Shown: in pieces, positions 37,165 to 46,440 of the stretch
Layout of the letters: the number at the start of each line of letters is the position of its first letter
Position numbering within the stretch: position 1 is the first letter of the stretch
Notes under the pieces: model-generated
Seen by the model: the letters and a program-made list of their open reading frames with translations, nothing else
Told to the model about the DNA's origin: nothing
Databases searched by the model: none
Assembly (NCBI RefSeq): GCF_017875275.1
Contig: NZ_JAGGML010000001.1
Coordinates: forward strand, 4,175,001 to 4,239,000
Direction of reading: 5' to 3'
From: Xanthobacter flavus
Lineage (GTDB): Bacteria > Pseudomonadota > Alphaproteobacteria > Rhizobiales > Xanthobacteraceae
Length of the DNA stretch: 64,000 nt
Position numbers and translations under genes: made by a program

Positions 37165-38475
37165 ATGCCCGCCCCGTCCGCGTCGCTTCAGGCGACGATT
37201 TCCAAGGTCACAAAGCGGCTCCTGCCGTTCCTTCTGCTGATGTACGTGCTCGCCTTCCTCGACCGGGCGAACGTAGGCTTCGCCAAGAAGGCGTTCCAGG
37301 CCGACACCGGCATCTCGGATGCCGCCTTCGCGCTCGGCGCCTCCATCTTCTTCCTCAGCTATGCGCTGTTCGAAGTGCCTTCGAACATCATCATGCACCG
37401 TGTCGGTGCGCGCATCTGGATGGCGCGCATCATGATCACCTGGGGCCTCATCTCCGCGGCCATGATGTTCGCCCACAACGAATTCACCTTCTACGTCCTG
37501 CGCGTGCTGCTGGGCGCCGCGGAGGCCGGCTTCTTCCCGGGCGTGATCTTCTATCTGACCCTCTGGTTCCCCTCCTTCGCCCGCGGCCGGGCGATGGGGC
37601 TGTTCTATTTCGGCGCGCCGCTCGCCTTCATCTTCGGCTCGCCGCTGTCCGGCCTACTGCTGGATTGGCATGGCCTCGGCGGGCTGCATGGCTGGCAGTG
37701 GATGTTCATGGTGGAAGGGCTGCTCGCCACCGTCGTCGGTGTCTGGGCCTATTTCTACCTCGACAACAAGCCGGCTGACGCCAAGTGGCTGACCCAGGCC
37801 GAGAAGGACGAATTGAGCGGCGTTCTCGCCGCCGAGGAGGCGCACAAGACCACCCACGGCCCGTCGCACCTGCTCTCCGCCATGCGCAACATGAAGGTGC
37901 TGCACTTCGCGCTCATCTATTTCCTCATCCAGATGAGCGTGTACGGCGTCGTCTTCTATCTGCCGACGCAGGTGGCGAACCTGCTCGGCACCAAGGTCGG
38001 CCTGCAGGTGGGCTTCGTCTCGGCGATCCCGTGGGTGTGCGCGCTGGTGGCCGCCTACATTCTGCCGCGCATGGCGGACGCCTCCGGCAACAGGCGTGGC
38101 TATGCGGCGGCGATCCTTGCGGTGTCGGGCCTTGGCATCGCAGCATCGGTGGCCACCACCTCGCCGGCGCTGGCGCTCCTCGCGCTGTGCTTCGCCGCGG
38201 CTGGCTTCATCGCCGTGCAGCCCATCTTCTGGACCTTCCCCACCGACTACCTCGGCGGCGTGGCGGCGGCGGGCGGCATCGCCCTCATCAACTCGCTCGG
38301 TGCGCTGGGCGGCTTCGTGGCGCCGAACGTGAAGACTTGGGCGGAGGCGGCTTTCGCCTCCCAGTCGGCCGGCCTCTATCTGCTCGCCGGGACCACGCTC
38401 ATCGGCGCGTTGCTGATCCTCGCCATCGGCCAGTCGCGGGCGCTTCCCGCCGCGCCGGCCGCCCGCCGCGCGTGA
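37165..38475 (+). CDS. MFS transporter, anion:cation symporter (ACS) family, probable sugar-acid uptake
   Basis: 436 residues, about 12 helices. N-terminal LAFLDRANVGFAKK and the DxxxNxGxA-type pattern are typical of ACS carriers for hexuronates, tartrate and phthalates. ALFEVPSNIIMHRVGAR forms motif A, and RVLLGAAEAGFFPGVIFYL follows. AACAGGAGAGG precedes the ATG. It lies inside the sugar-acid operon, so it most likely brings in the aldonate degraded by the neighbouring enzymes. Confidence 0.87.
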   Translation: MPAPSASLQATISKVTKRLLPFLLLMYVLAFLDRANVGFAKKAFQADTGISDAAFALGASIFFLSYALFEVPSNIIMHRVGARIWMARIMITWGLISAAMMFAHNEFTFYVLRVLLGAAEAGFFPGVIFYLTLWFPSFARGRAMGLFYFGAPLAFIFGSPLSGLLLDWHGLGGLHGWQWMFMVEGLLATVVGVWAYFYLDNKPADAKWLTQAEKDELSGVLAAEEAHKTTHGPSHLLSAMRNMKVLHFALIYFLIQMSVYGVVFYLPTQVANLLGTKVGLQVGFVSAIPWVCALVAAYILPRMADASGNRRGYAAAILAVSGLGIAASVATTSPALALLALCFAAAGFIAVQPIFWTFPTDYLGGVAAAGGIALINSLGALGGFVAPNVKTWAEAAFASQSAGLYLLAGTTLIGALLILAIGQSRALPAAPAARRA

Positions 38476-38539
38476 TCTGCGCCTGATTTCGACCAACTGA
38501 CGCCCCGCGCACGACGCGGGGCGAAGAGGAGACAGAACC

Positions 38540-39724
38540 ATGGCCATGCCGACCATCAAGGCGGTCCGCGCCTATACCGTGCGCGGCGGCGGCGCCGACT
38601 ATCACGACACCCAGGGCTATCACTGGATCGACGACCACATCGCCACCCCCATGGCGCGCTACGAGGAATATCGGCAGAGCCGCCGCTCCTTCGGCATCAA
38701 TGTGCTCGGCACGCTGGTGGTGGAGGTGGAGGCCTCCGACGGCACCATCGGCCTCGGCGTGACCACTGCTGGCGAGATCGGCGCCTTCATCGTGGAGAAG
38801 CACCTTTCGCGCTTCCTTATCGGCCGTCAGGTGACCGAGATCGAGAAGATCTGGGACCAGATGTATTTCTCGACCCAGTTCTACGGCCGCAAGGGCGTGG
38901 TGGTGAACACCATCTCCGGCGTGGACATCGCATTGTGGGACCTGCTCGGCAAGCTGCGCGGCGAGCCGGTGCATGCCCTGCTCGGTGGCCCGGTGCGCGA
39001 TGAGCTGCAGTTCTACGCCACCGGCGCGCGGCCGGACCTTGCCAAGGAAATGGGCTTCATCGGCGGCAAGCTGCCGCTGCTGCACGGCCCGGCCGAGGGC
39101 GACGAGGGCCTGAAGAAGAACATCGAGAAGCTGGCCGACATGCGCGCCAAGGTCGGCGACGACTTCTGGCTCATGTACGACTGCTGGATGAGCCTCGACC
39201 TCAACTATTCCATTCGCCTCGCCCACAAGGCGCAGGAATTCGGCCTGAAGTGGATCGAGGAATGCCTCTCCCCTGATGACTATTGGGGCTACGCGGACCT
39301 CAAGCGCAACGTGCCGAAGGGCATGCTGGTGACCACCGGCGAGCACGAGGCCACCCGCTGGGGCTTCCGCATGCTGCTGGAGATGGACTGCTGCGACATC
39401 ATCCAGCCGGACGTGAACTGGTGCGGCGGCGTCACCGAGCTGATCAAGATCTCGGCCCTGGCGGATGCCCACGGCAAGCTCATGGTGCCCCATGGCTCGG
39501 GCGTCTACAGCTACCATTTCGTCATCACGCGCCATAACAGCCCGTTCACCGAGATCATCATGAGCGCGCCCAATGCGGACGAGGTGCGCCCCGCCTTCAG
39601 CCCGCTGCTGCTGGACGAGCCGGTGCCGGTCAACGGCCGCATGAAGGCCTCGGTGCTCGACAAGCCCGGCTTCGGCGTGCGCCTCAATCCCGAGGTCGAG
39701 CTGCACCGCCCTTACGGCAACTGA
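38540..39724 (+). CDS. Enolase-superfamily sugar-acid dehydratase, likely L-rhamnonate dehydratase
   Basis: 394 residues. The capping-domain pattern ([19 protein letters not shown]) is characteristic of L-rhamnonate dehydratases of the mandelate racemase subgroup. Metal ligands lie in [21 protein letters not shown] and [10 protein letters not shown]; the general-acid/base His is in [12 protein letters not shown]. Removes water from L-rhamnonate to give 2-keto-3-deoxy-L-rhamnonate. Last gene of the operon, closed by a strong terminator. Rhamnose dehydrogenase and lactonase are not in the window. Confidence 0.88.
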   Translation: MAMPTIKAVRAYTVRGGGADYHDTQGYHWIDDHIATPMARYEEYRQSRRSFGINVLGTLVVEVEASDGTIGLGVTTAGEIGAFIVEKHLSRFLIGRQVTEIEKIWDQMYFSTQFYGRKGVVVNTISGVDIALWDLLGKLRGEPVHALLGGPVRDELQFYATGARPDLAKEMGFIGGKLPLLHGPAEGDEGLKKNIEKLADMRAKVGDDFWLMYDCWMSLDLNYSIRLAHKAQEFGLKWIEECLSPDDYWGYADLKRNVPKGMLVTTGEHEATRWGFRMLLEMDCCDIIQPDVNWCGGVTELIKISALADAHGKLMVPHGSGVYSYHFVITRHNSPFTEIIMSAPNADEVRPAFSPLLLDEPVPVNGRMKASVLDKPGFGVRLNPEVELHRPYGN

Positions 39725-39749
39725 GCTTCGTTCCGTCTCCTCCCAGGCT

Positions 39750-39778
39750 GGCCGGCGCCGTGTGCGCCGGCCTTTTTT
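39750..39778 (+). terminator. Intrinsic terminator of the sugar-acid operon
   Basis: GGCCGGCGC (39750-39758), 5-base loop CGTGT, GCGCCGGCC (39764-39772), then six T. The remainder of the gap up to 40057 shows no gene. It has an imperfect GGGAGAAA/TTTCCCCC dyad at 39891-39910 that may be part of the next promoter. Confidence 0.88.
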
Positions 39779-40057
39779 GTTGGGCGTCCTCCCACTCGCC
39801 CTGCAGCCCGAGCGCGGTTGGGTCCGCTGTCCGCGCGAAAGAGCCCTGCCGGCGCACGCCTGCGCTCCCACTTTCCGCCAGACATTCGATGGGAGAAAAA
39901 TATTTCCCCCTCGGGCAAGTAGGCGGGACATGCGATCCCGTTCCCGGCTACCTTATGACGAGATAGTCTCCGATGCTGGCGAGGTGCGGCGCGCTGTCGG
40001 CCTCCCGCTCGGCGGCCACGGTCTGACGCAGGGCCGATCTCGACGAAAGGCAGGACA

Positions 40058-41758
40058 GTGGCAATGGATGTGGTCCATCTCGAAACCGACATTCTGGTGA
40101 TCGGCTCCGGCGCCGCCGGCATGATGGCAGCGCTGGAGGCCGCGAAGGATGGCGCCAGCGTCATCCTCGCCGACCGGAGCCTCATCGGCCGCAGCGGCGC
40201 CACCATCATGGCGCAGATGACCGTGGCGGTGGCGCTCGGCTCCCAGACGCCGGATTCCTGGGAGCATCACCTCGCCGATACCCTCGCCGCCGGCCGCGAA
40301 CTCTGCGACGTCTCCCTCGCCCAGCTGGTGTGCGAGGAGGGTCCCCGCGACATCCTCCAGCTGGACGCGTGGAAGGTCGGCTGGGCGCGCAACGACGACG
40401 GATCCATCCGCCAGGCGCTGGCGCCGGGTCACGACCGGCCGCGCTGCGTCTACGTGGACTTTCTCTCCACTGGCCCGGCGGTGGCCAAGACCCTGCGCGG
40501 TCGCGTGCTGCGCCAGAAGGAGGTCACACGCATTGGCGACCTCTACATCACCGATATCCTCGTGACCGACGGCGTCGCGACCGGCGCGGCGGGCTTCTCG
40601 CTCGCCGACGGGCGGCCGGTGGCGGTGAAGGCCAAGGCCGTCGTGATCGCCACCGGCGGCCTCACGCGGCTGTACCAGCGCAACAGCGCCTCCGCCAACA
40701 TGGGCGGCGACGGATACGCCCTCGCGCTCCGCGCCGGCGCGGAGCTGACGGACATGGAGTTCGTGCAGTTCTTCCCCATCGGCCACCTTGCCCCGCGCCT
40801 CGTGGGCATGGATCCCATCATGTGGGACCCCTTCCGCTACAAGCTCGGCGGTCGCCTGCTCAACGCCGAGATGCGCGAGTTCGTCAACGACTACGGCAAT
40901 GAGGAGGCCGGCACCTATAATGTGACGCGCGACCGCGCCACGTTCGCAATCCTCTCCGAGGTGAAGGCCGGCCGGGGCTCCCCCGCGGGCGGCGCCTTTC
41001 TGTCGTTCCAGCACATCCCGGCGGAGACGCTGCGGGCCTCCTTCGGACCGGTCATCGACCGGCTCGCCGCCAACGGCATCGACCTCACCCAGATGCCCAT
41101 CGAGGTGGCACCCATCGCGCACTACCACATGGGCGGGGTGAAGGTGGACGCCCAGATGCGCACGAGCGTGCCGGGCCTGTTCTCCTGCGGCGAGGCGAAC
41201 GGCGGCGCCAACGGCGCCAACCGCCTCTCCGGCAATGCCATCACCGAAGCCTTCGTGTTCGGCCGCACTGCCGGCCGCACCGCATCGCTCCATGCGCGTT
41301 CAGCCGGGAATGCCGATGCTCCGGTGCCGGCCGGCGCGCTCGACCTCGTCTCCGCAGTGACGCCCGATGGCGGCGAGATCCACGCCGGCCTCATCGCCGA
41401 CCTGCAGCAGACCATGGCCGTGAATGTCGGCCCGTTCCGCACCGAGGAGGGCCTTCGCCGGGCGCTCGTCGCCATCGCGGACCTCAAGACGCGCCTCGGC
41501 GCACTGCCGCCGGGTGCGCCCGGCCCTTACAACATGGCGCGGCTCGACTGGTTCGATCTGCGCACGATGCTCCTCGTCGCAGAGGTGGTGACGCGCTCCG
41601 CGCTCCTCCGCAAGGAGAGCCGCGGCGCCCACCAGCGCGACGATTTCCCCGCCATGGATCCCGCCTTCGTGCTGCACCACACGGTGAAGCTGGCGGGAGA
41701 CGACATCGTGCTCGACCGCGCCCCGGTCGAAGGCCGTACCATCTGCGAGGTCGCGTGA
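40058..41758 (+). CDS. FAD-dependent oxidoreductase, fumarate reductase/succinate dehydrogenase flavoprotein-like
   Basis: 566 residues; start GTG at 40058 or ATG at 40064. The N-terminal FAD motif is VIGSGAAGMMAALEA, followed by GRSGATIMAQM and a VIATGGLTRLYQRNS block. The H-x-x-M-G-G segment AHYHMGGVKVD and GLFSCGEANGGANGANRLSGNA complete the FrdA/NadB family fold. The C-terminal helical domain (about 450-560) has the family's LRKESRGAHQRDDFP. Paired by a 4-base overlap with a 2Fe-2S protein, so the two probably form a soluble heterodimer. The acceptor or substrate is unknown. Downstream genes suggest a role in aromatic or cyclic acid metabolism (inference). Confidence 0.83.
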   Translation: MAMDVVHLETDILVIGSGAAGMMAALEAAKDGASVILADRSLIGRSGATIMAQMTVAVALGSQTPDSWEHHLADTLAAGRELCDVSLAQLVCEEGPRDILQLDAWKVGWARNDDGSIRQALAPGHDRPRCVYVDFLSTGPAVAKTLRGRVLRQKEVTRIGDLYITDILVTDGVATGAAGFSLADGRPVAVKAKAVVIATGGLTRLYQRNSASANMGGDGYALALRAGAELTDMEFVQFFPIGHLAPRLVGMDPIMWDPFRYKLGGRLLNAEMREFVNDYGNEEAGTYNVTRDRATFAILSEVKAGRGSPAGGAFLSFQHIPAETLRASFGPVIDRLAANGIDLTQMPIEVAPIAHYHMGGVKVDAQMRTSVPGLFSCGEANGGANGANRLSGNAITEAFVFGRTAGRTASLHARSAGNADAPVPAGALDLVSAVTPDGGEIHAGLIADLQQTMAVNVGPFRTEEGLRRALVAIADLKTRLGALPPGAPGPYNMARLDWFDLRTMLLVAEVVTRSALLRKESRGAHQRDDFPAMDPAFVLHHTVKLAGDDIVLDRAPVEGRTICEVA

Positions 41759-42132
41759 TGCGTGAGACAGCCACCCTGATCGTCCGCCGCGGCCATGCCG
41801 GTGAGGAGAGCCGCACCTCGACCTATGAGGTGCCCTACACGCCCGGCCAGTCGGTTCTGGACGGGTTGCGCTTCGTGCGGACCAACCTCGATTCCACGCT
41901 GTCCGTCCGCCACTCCTGCATCAATGCCAACACCTGCAAGGAGTGCATGATCATCGTCGACGGCAAGGTGGATTATGCCTGCACGGCCCGCCTTGAGCCG
42001 CGCGAGATGATGCTGGAGCCGCTGGGCAACAAGGCACACCTGCGCGACCTCGTGACCGAGATCACGCCGCCGGACGAGCGCCTGGAGCATGCGCTCAAGT
42101 CGGGCGTCGGCAAAGTCGTGGTGGGGGCGTGA
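41755..42132 (+). CDS. Single-domain 2Fe-2S protein, fumarate reductase iron-sulfur-subunit-like
   Basis: 125 residues, only the ferredoxin-like N-terminal domain of SdhB/FrdB; the usual C-terminal 4Fe-4S/3Fe-4S domain is absent. It starts MRETATLIVRRGHAGEE and has the PGQSVLDGLRFVRTNLDSTLSVRHSC run typical of FrdB. The cluster Cys pattern is C-x5-C-x2-C-x11-C (in HSCINANTCKECM and YACTAR), with one residue more in the first loop than the usual C-x4-C-x2-C. Overlaps the flavoprotein gene (ATGA). Probably passes electrons to or from that flavoprotein. Confidence 0.82.
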   Translation: MMRETATLIVRRGHAGEESRTSTYEVPYTPGQSVLDGLRFVRTNLDSTLSVRHSCINANTCKECMIIVDGKVDYACTARLEPREMMLEPLGNKAHLRDLVTEITPPDERLEHALKSGVGKVVVGA

Positions 42133-42185
42133 GCAGTTTCGGTGGCCGACGGGATGATAAAGCAGTAGCCCGCCGGCTGATGGCG

Positions 42186-42218
42186 AAATCCGGAGCGCTG
42201 GTCTGGCGCCCCGGATTT
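42186..42218. terminator. Bidirectional terminator between convergent operons
   Basis: AAATCCGG (42186-42193) and CCGGATTT (42211-42218) enclose a GCGC/GCGC inner pair. It serves the rightward flavoprotein/2Fe-2S pair and the leftward Rieske genes, which end 22 bases further on. Confidence 0.68.
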
Positions 42219-42239
42219 GCATGGTGGCAACGTGCTCCG

Positions 42240-43304
42240 CTATTCGGCGGCATTGAGGCTCGCGGTCTCCGCGACTTCGGCCGAGATCATCTTCTGTAGG
42301 AGCTTGCGCACCTTCACCGCCGCGATGTCATTAGACATGAGAACCGGATCAAGGCTGAAGAAATCCGCCGTTCCCATCTCCTGCTGAACCGCGCGGATCA
42401 CCGGCCCGTCCTCGTTCTCGAAGGCGGCATGCATGCCCTCGATCTTCAGGCGATTATATTCGGCATCCTCCACCACGTGGTTGCGGCGCGTCGCGAAGAA
42501 GTAGTGGGTGGAGAATTCGTCCTCCGGTGTGCAGGTGTGCAGATCGTACTGGCTGACCGCCTCGTCGAAGCTCTTGCCGTCCTGTACCGCGCCGACAGAG
42601 AGCTGAATGTTCGCTGGTGCGCTCCAGGTGATGTCGAAATAGTGCCGCGCTTCGTCGGCGGGGCGGGGCAGGAAGTTGGCGAAGATCATCATCGCCGGCT
42701 GCTGCGACCATTCCCAGCGCGCCGAGATATTGGCCGGCGTCTCGCGGATCTGCGGCACGATAGGGGACAGCTTGCCGCGGGTCGTGATGATCTCGCCATG
42801 CACGTGGTCGATGTGGCTGAGGTCCATCACATTGTCGATGATGAGCTCGTAATTGGCCGGCATGTGCATGTAAGTATATCCGGCGGCATTGGGATGCCCG
42901 ATGTCGAGCGGCGAGTAGTCCGGCAAGAGATCGAGGTTCGGCGCCTCCTCGGCCATCCAGATCCAGATGAAGCCGTAGCGTTCCACCACGGGGAAGGTGC
43001 GCACGCGCGCCGCCTTGGGGATATGGCCGTTGCCGTGGGGATTCTTGGTGCACTGGCCCGTGCAGTCGAACTGCAGCGCGTGATAGAGGCAGGCCACCTC
43101 GTCACCGATCCTCTTGCCGAGGTGCAGCGGGGCGAACCGGTGGGGGCAGCGGTCGTGCAGCGCCACGGGCGTGCCGTCGGCGCGGCGATAAAGCACCACC
43201 GAGGTGCCGAGCAGCCTGCGCGGAAACAGCGCCTCGGGGCCGACCTCGGTGGAGAGCGCCGCCACGTACCAGGTGCGCTGCAGGTAACGAGCCTGAACCG
43301 TCAT
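42240..43304 (-). CDS. Rieske non-heme iron oxygenase, VanA/phthalate-oxygenase-like (second oxygenase)
   Basis: 354 residues. The Rieske ligands are CPHR and CLYH (in DRCPHRFAPLHLGKRIG and ACLYHALQF, about residues 47-72). Mononuclear iron ligands lie in MDLSHIDHVHGEI. The size and spacing match single-component alpha oxygenases such as vanillate O-demethylase and toluenesulfonate monooxygenase. It follows the shared reductase by 70 bases and differs clearly from the first oxygenase at 44328, so two substrates or two steps are likely. Confidence 0.9.
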   Translation of the reverse strand: MTVQARYLQRTWYVAALSTEVGPEALFPRRLLGTSVVLYRRADGTPVALHDRCPHRFAPLHLGKRIGDEVACLYHALQFDCTGQCTKNPHGNGHIPKAARVRTFPVVERYGFIWIWMAEEAPNLDLLPDYSPLDIGHPNAAGYTYMHMPANYELIIDNVMDLSHIDHVHGEIITTRGKLSPIVPQIRETPANISARWEWSQQPAMMIFANFLPRPADEARHYFDITWSAPANIQLSVGAVQDGKSFDEAVSQYDLHTCTPEDEFSTHYFFATRRNHVVEDAEYNRLKIEGMHAAFENEDGPVIRAVQQEMGTADFFSLDPVLMSNDIAAVKVRKLLQKMISAEVAETASLNAAE

Positions 43305-43374
43305 GAGAACCTCCCGTCTTGTTCTGGGCGTGCCGGCTGCGTGTCGCGGCCTGCATCAGCCCGTTCTTAAAAGG

Positions 43375-44331
43375 CTAGAGCCGAACCACGAGGCGCGGCG
43401 TGTGGGCGCGCGAGCAGCAGGGCGTGAAGCAGTCGTTGGCGGCGCGCTCGTCCTGCGACAGGTACATGTCCCGATGGTCGGGAATGCCGGAGAGCACTTC
43501 CATGGCGCAGGTGCCGCAAATGCCCTGCTCGCAGGAGAGCGGAATGGAGACGCCCGCCGCGGCAAGCGCCGTCGCCGCGCTCTGGTCGGCCTTGACCGCG
43601 ATCACCTGACCCGTGCCGGCGATCTCGATCTCGAACGGCCGCCGGTCGCCGGCGGGGACTTCGGAGGCAAAACGTTCGAGGTGGATGCGGCTCCCCGGCC
43701 AACCGGCCGCGCAGGCGGTGGATGTGACGAAATCGATGAAGCCGCCCGGACCGCACACATAAAGGTGCGTGCCGACGGGTTGCGCCGCCAGCACCTCCGG
43801 TAGGAGCAGCATGGTCTCCGGCAGGTCATCGAAGTGCATGTTCACGGCGGGGGCGAACGGAGCCTCCTGGAGCCGCTCGCGGAAAGCGGCGCGATCCGGC
43901 GAGCGAACGCAGTAATGCAGCTCGAACGGCGCGCCGCGCGCGTTCAAGTCCTCCGCCATGGACAGGATCGGCGTGATGCCGATGCCGCCCGCGAGCAGCA
44001 GCGCGTGGGGGGCCGGCACAAGCGGAAAGAGGTTGCGCGGCGAGCTGATGCGCACCGTGTCGCCTTCGCGAATGTCCTGGTGAGCGCTCAGGGATCCGCC
44101 GCGCCCGTTCGGCTCCAGCAGGATGCCGAGCTGGTAGCGCTCCGGCTGCGCTGGCGCGTTGCACAGCGAATACTGCCGGACGAGGCCGTTCGGCAGCTGA
44201 AGGTCCACATGCGCCCCGGCGTCGAACGGGGGCAGGGTGCCTCCGTCCGCGGCCTCGAGGACGAGGGAGAGGATGTCCCGCGCGGCAAGAGCGCGCGAGA
44301 CGACCCGGACATCGAACCAAGCGGCTGTCAT
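43375..44331 (-). CDS. Phthalate-dioxygenase-type reductase (VanB-like), FMN/NAD plus 2Fe-2S
   Basis: 318 residues, with a flavin-binding domain (RQYSLCNAP), an NAD domain (LLLAGGIGITPILSMAEDL) and a C-terminal plant-type ferredoxin with Cys in SCEQGICGTCAMEV. This is the one-piece reductase of class IA oxygenases. It overlaps the first oxygenase gene by four bases and lies between two Rieske oxygenases. It most likely supplies electrons from NADH to both, since no second reductase or ferredoxin is nearby. Confidence 0.92.
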   Translation of the reverse strand: MTAAWFDVRVVSRALAARDILSLVLEAADGGTLPPFDAGAHVDLQLPNGLVRQYSLCNAPAQPERYQLGILLEPNGRGGSLSAHQDIREGDTVRISSPRNLFPLVPAPHALLLAGGIGITPILSMAEDLNARGAPFELHYCVRSPDRAAFRERLQEAPFAPAVNMHFDDLPETMLLLPEVLAAQPVGTHLYVCGPGGFIDFVTSTACAAGWPGSRIHLERFASEVPAGDRRPFEIEIAGTGQVIAVKADQSAATALAAAGVSIPLSCEQGICGTCAMEVLSGIPDHRDMYLSQDERAANDCFTPCCSRAHTPRLVVRL

Positions 44332-45395
44332 TGTGCCGCTTCCCGCGCCGCTGCTGCCTCGTTCTCTTCCTGCAGCAGCTTGTCCAGCACGAACAGCATG
44401 CGGCCGGGGCCAGCATCGTGCACAATGTCCACCAGCGGGGCGTTGGGGAATTCCAGCATGCGCTCGCGCTGGCCTTCCAGCATGCGCTTGTCCTCGAGGA
44501 AGGCCTCCATGTTCGCCGTATGCATCAGATCGACGATGCCGGGAATATAGGTGGCCTTGCTGGTGCCCCAGGAGAAGTAATAGTCAATGGAATCATCATC
44601 ACGCGGCGTCACGGCCTGGCTGGAGAACGTATCCAGCAGCAGGCGGCCGTTGGTGGGGCCGGATGTGGCGTCGCCCGCCTCGTGGACCGCGAAGGACAGG
44701 ATGAAGTTGCACGGCACGCTCATGCGCACATGCACCTGGATGTCGAAGCGGGCGTCTTCGGGGAAGAGATGCTTGGCGAAGGCGGGCGCAGGCACCTGAC
44801 GCACGCAATATCTGGTCTCGATGCCACGCGGCGTCACATTGTGCTTGGGCTTGATATAGCCCCAGTCCTCGGTGCCGCCGAAGGTCATCTCATGGACCCA
44901 AGAGACATGGCTGAGATCGGCGAGGTTCTGGATTTCCTGGCGGTAATTGGTCTTGATCTGGATCTTGTTGGTTTTGAGGATCCAGTCCGGATTGCCGGGG
45001 CCGATGGCCTCGCAGATGAGGTCGGCATCCGCCTTCGCGGGATCGCCCATCCATACCCACACCCAGTTGTCGCGCTCCACCACTGGCAGCGAGGGCACAC
45101 GCGCATCGTCCGGCACCGTCGCCATGCCGGGAACGTGCGAACACTTGCCGTCGGGTCCGAACAGCATGCCGTGATACATGCAGCGGATGGAATCCTGCTC
45201 CTTGCGGCCGAGCGAGAGCGGGGCGGAGCGGTGGGGGCAGCGATCGTCCATGGCGACGATGCCACCATCAAGCTTGCGATAAAGGAGAATCGGGCGCCCC
45301 GCGATCTTGCGGACAACGAGATCCTTGGCGCCGATGCCGATATCGCTGTCCCAGCCGGCGCAATACCAGGCATTCTTCAGGAATGTTTCCGTCAT
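44328..45395 (-). CDS. Rieske non-heme iron oxygenase, VanA-like (first oxygenase)
   Basis: 355 residues from the ATG at 45395. An in-frame upstream extension overlaps the channel-protein gene and is not coding. Rieske ligands are in DRCPHRSAPLSLGRKEQ and CMYHGMLF; mononuclear iron ligands in ADLSHVSWVHEM. The N-terminus FLKNAWYCAGWDSDI is typical of vanillate/phthalate-type oxygenase alpha subunits that hydroxylate or O-demethylate aromatic acids. Cotranscribed with the reductase. Substrate not determinable; an O-demethylated or dihydroxylated product feeding catechol is possible because catA/catB lie nearby. Confidence 0.9.
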   Translation of the reverse strand: MTETFLKNAWYCAGWDSDIGIGAKDLVVRKIAGRPILLYRKLDGGIVAMDDRCPHRSAPLSLGRKEQDSIRCMYHGMLFGPDGKCSHVPGMATVPDDARVPSLPVVERDNWVWVWMGDPAKADADLICEAIGPGNPDWILKTNKIQIKTNYRQEIQNLADLSHVSWVHEMTFGGTEDWGYIKPKHNVTPRGIETRYCVRQVPAPAFAKHLFPEDARFDIQVHVRMSVPCNFILSFAVHEAGDATSGPTNGRLLLDTFSSQAVTPRDDDSIDYYFSWGTSKATYIPGIVDLMHTANMEAFLEDKRMLEGQRERMLEFPNAPLVDIVHDAGPGRMLFVLDKLLQEENEAAAAREAAQ

Positions 45396-45499
45396 CGTCT
45401 TCTCCCTAGATTTATGTTGGTTCAAGACTTGGGGTTCGGCCTTCGCGCCGCGCGCGGCCGAGGCGCAGCAGCCCTTTCGGCACAGACGGCAGGCATCCC

Positions 45500-46327
45500 T
45501 CATTGGGCAGCGCGGGCGGTGGGGGGCGTCGGCATCCACAAGGGCACGATGATGTTGGCCCAGCCGCGCGTGTCGTAGCCGCCGTAATTGTCCTCGTAGA
45601 CGTCGCGGCTCAACTTCAGCTGGATCTTCATCGGCCCGAAGTCGTAACCGACCAGCCCGCCGACAGCGAACTGGCTCTGCCTTGCATAGCCGGGAAAGGG
45701 CGAGCTCAGGTCCGTGGAGCCGAAGGCGATGGCGCCGATCTCGAACTTGCCGAAGGTCTTGGTGGCGGTGAGATCGACGTTGAACCACGCGGGCCCGCCA
45801 TCCATGCCTTCGACCCCCGTGCCGGAGATGAAGGTGGAGGAGAGGTTCCAGCCGTCCTTGAGGTAGCTGAAGGCGACCACGCCCTGGAAGGACGTGCCGT
45901 TGCGCCCCACCTCCGAACTCACCGGCAGGTAGACGCCGCCCTGGATGCCGCCGAAGAAGCCGCCGCCGAGATCCCACTTGATCTGCATGTCTATGATGGT
46001 GTTGCCGGCGCCGGAGAAGCTGGGGCCGTTCTTGAGATTGACGTTCACATAGGGCGTCACCGTATCGAGCATGATGCGGCCGCCGAAGAAGGTGTAGGGC
46101 GTCGACCAGATCAGCCAAGCGGTGTCGAGGCCGAACACGTCCTGCTGCGGGGTGGAATTGCGCTCGCCATAGGTGGGAATGGTGATGGAATAGATGCCCT
46201 CGGGAAGCGGCGCGCCGAGGGCGATGCCGGTGCTGATGCCGGGCAGGATTTCCGAGCCGGCGCAGGCCGGCGACGACAGAGCCGCAGCGATGCCTGCACC
46301 TGTGAGGAATCTTGCAATCTTCTTCAT
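45500..46327 (-). CDS. Outer-membrane channel protein, SphA/phenol-degradation MetA-like family
   Basis: 275 residues. Signal peptide MKKIARFLTGAGIAAALSSPACAG is followed by an all-beta mature protein with alternating pattern (SITIPTYGERNS, DTVTPYVNVNLKNG, WNLSSTFISGTG) and a C-terminus with aromatic-rich strands. Proteins of this family accompany aromatic-degradation operons and are thought to admit hydrophobic or aromatic substrates through the outer membrane. First gene of the leftward oxygenase set and divergent from catB. Confidence 0.82.
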   Translation of the reverse strand: MKKIARFLTGAGIAAALSSPACAGSEILPGISTGIALGAPLPEGIYSITIPTYGERNSTPQQDVFGLDTAWLIWSTPYTFFGGRIMLDTVTPYVNVNLKNGPSFSGAGNTIIDMQIKWDLGGGFFGGIQGGVYLPVSSEVGRNGTSFQGVVAFSYLKDGWNLSSTFISGTGVEGMDGGPAWFNVDLTATKTFGKFEIGAIAFGSTDLSSPFPGYARQSQFAVGGLVGYDFGPMKIQLKLSRDVYEDNYGGYDTRGWANIIVPLWMPTPPTARAAQ

Positions 46328-46440
46328 TTGGCGGATCCCCGAATATTTTGTCGTTATTTGGTGCGGCAGGCGGGAATGTCTCTCCGTGCCGCTATCCTGG
46401 AATTAGACTGGAGCCAAAGCACGTCGCCAATTACCGAGAT

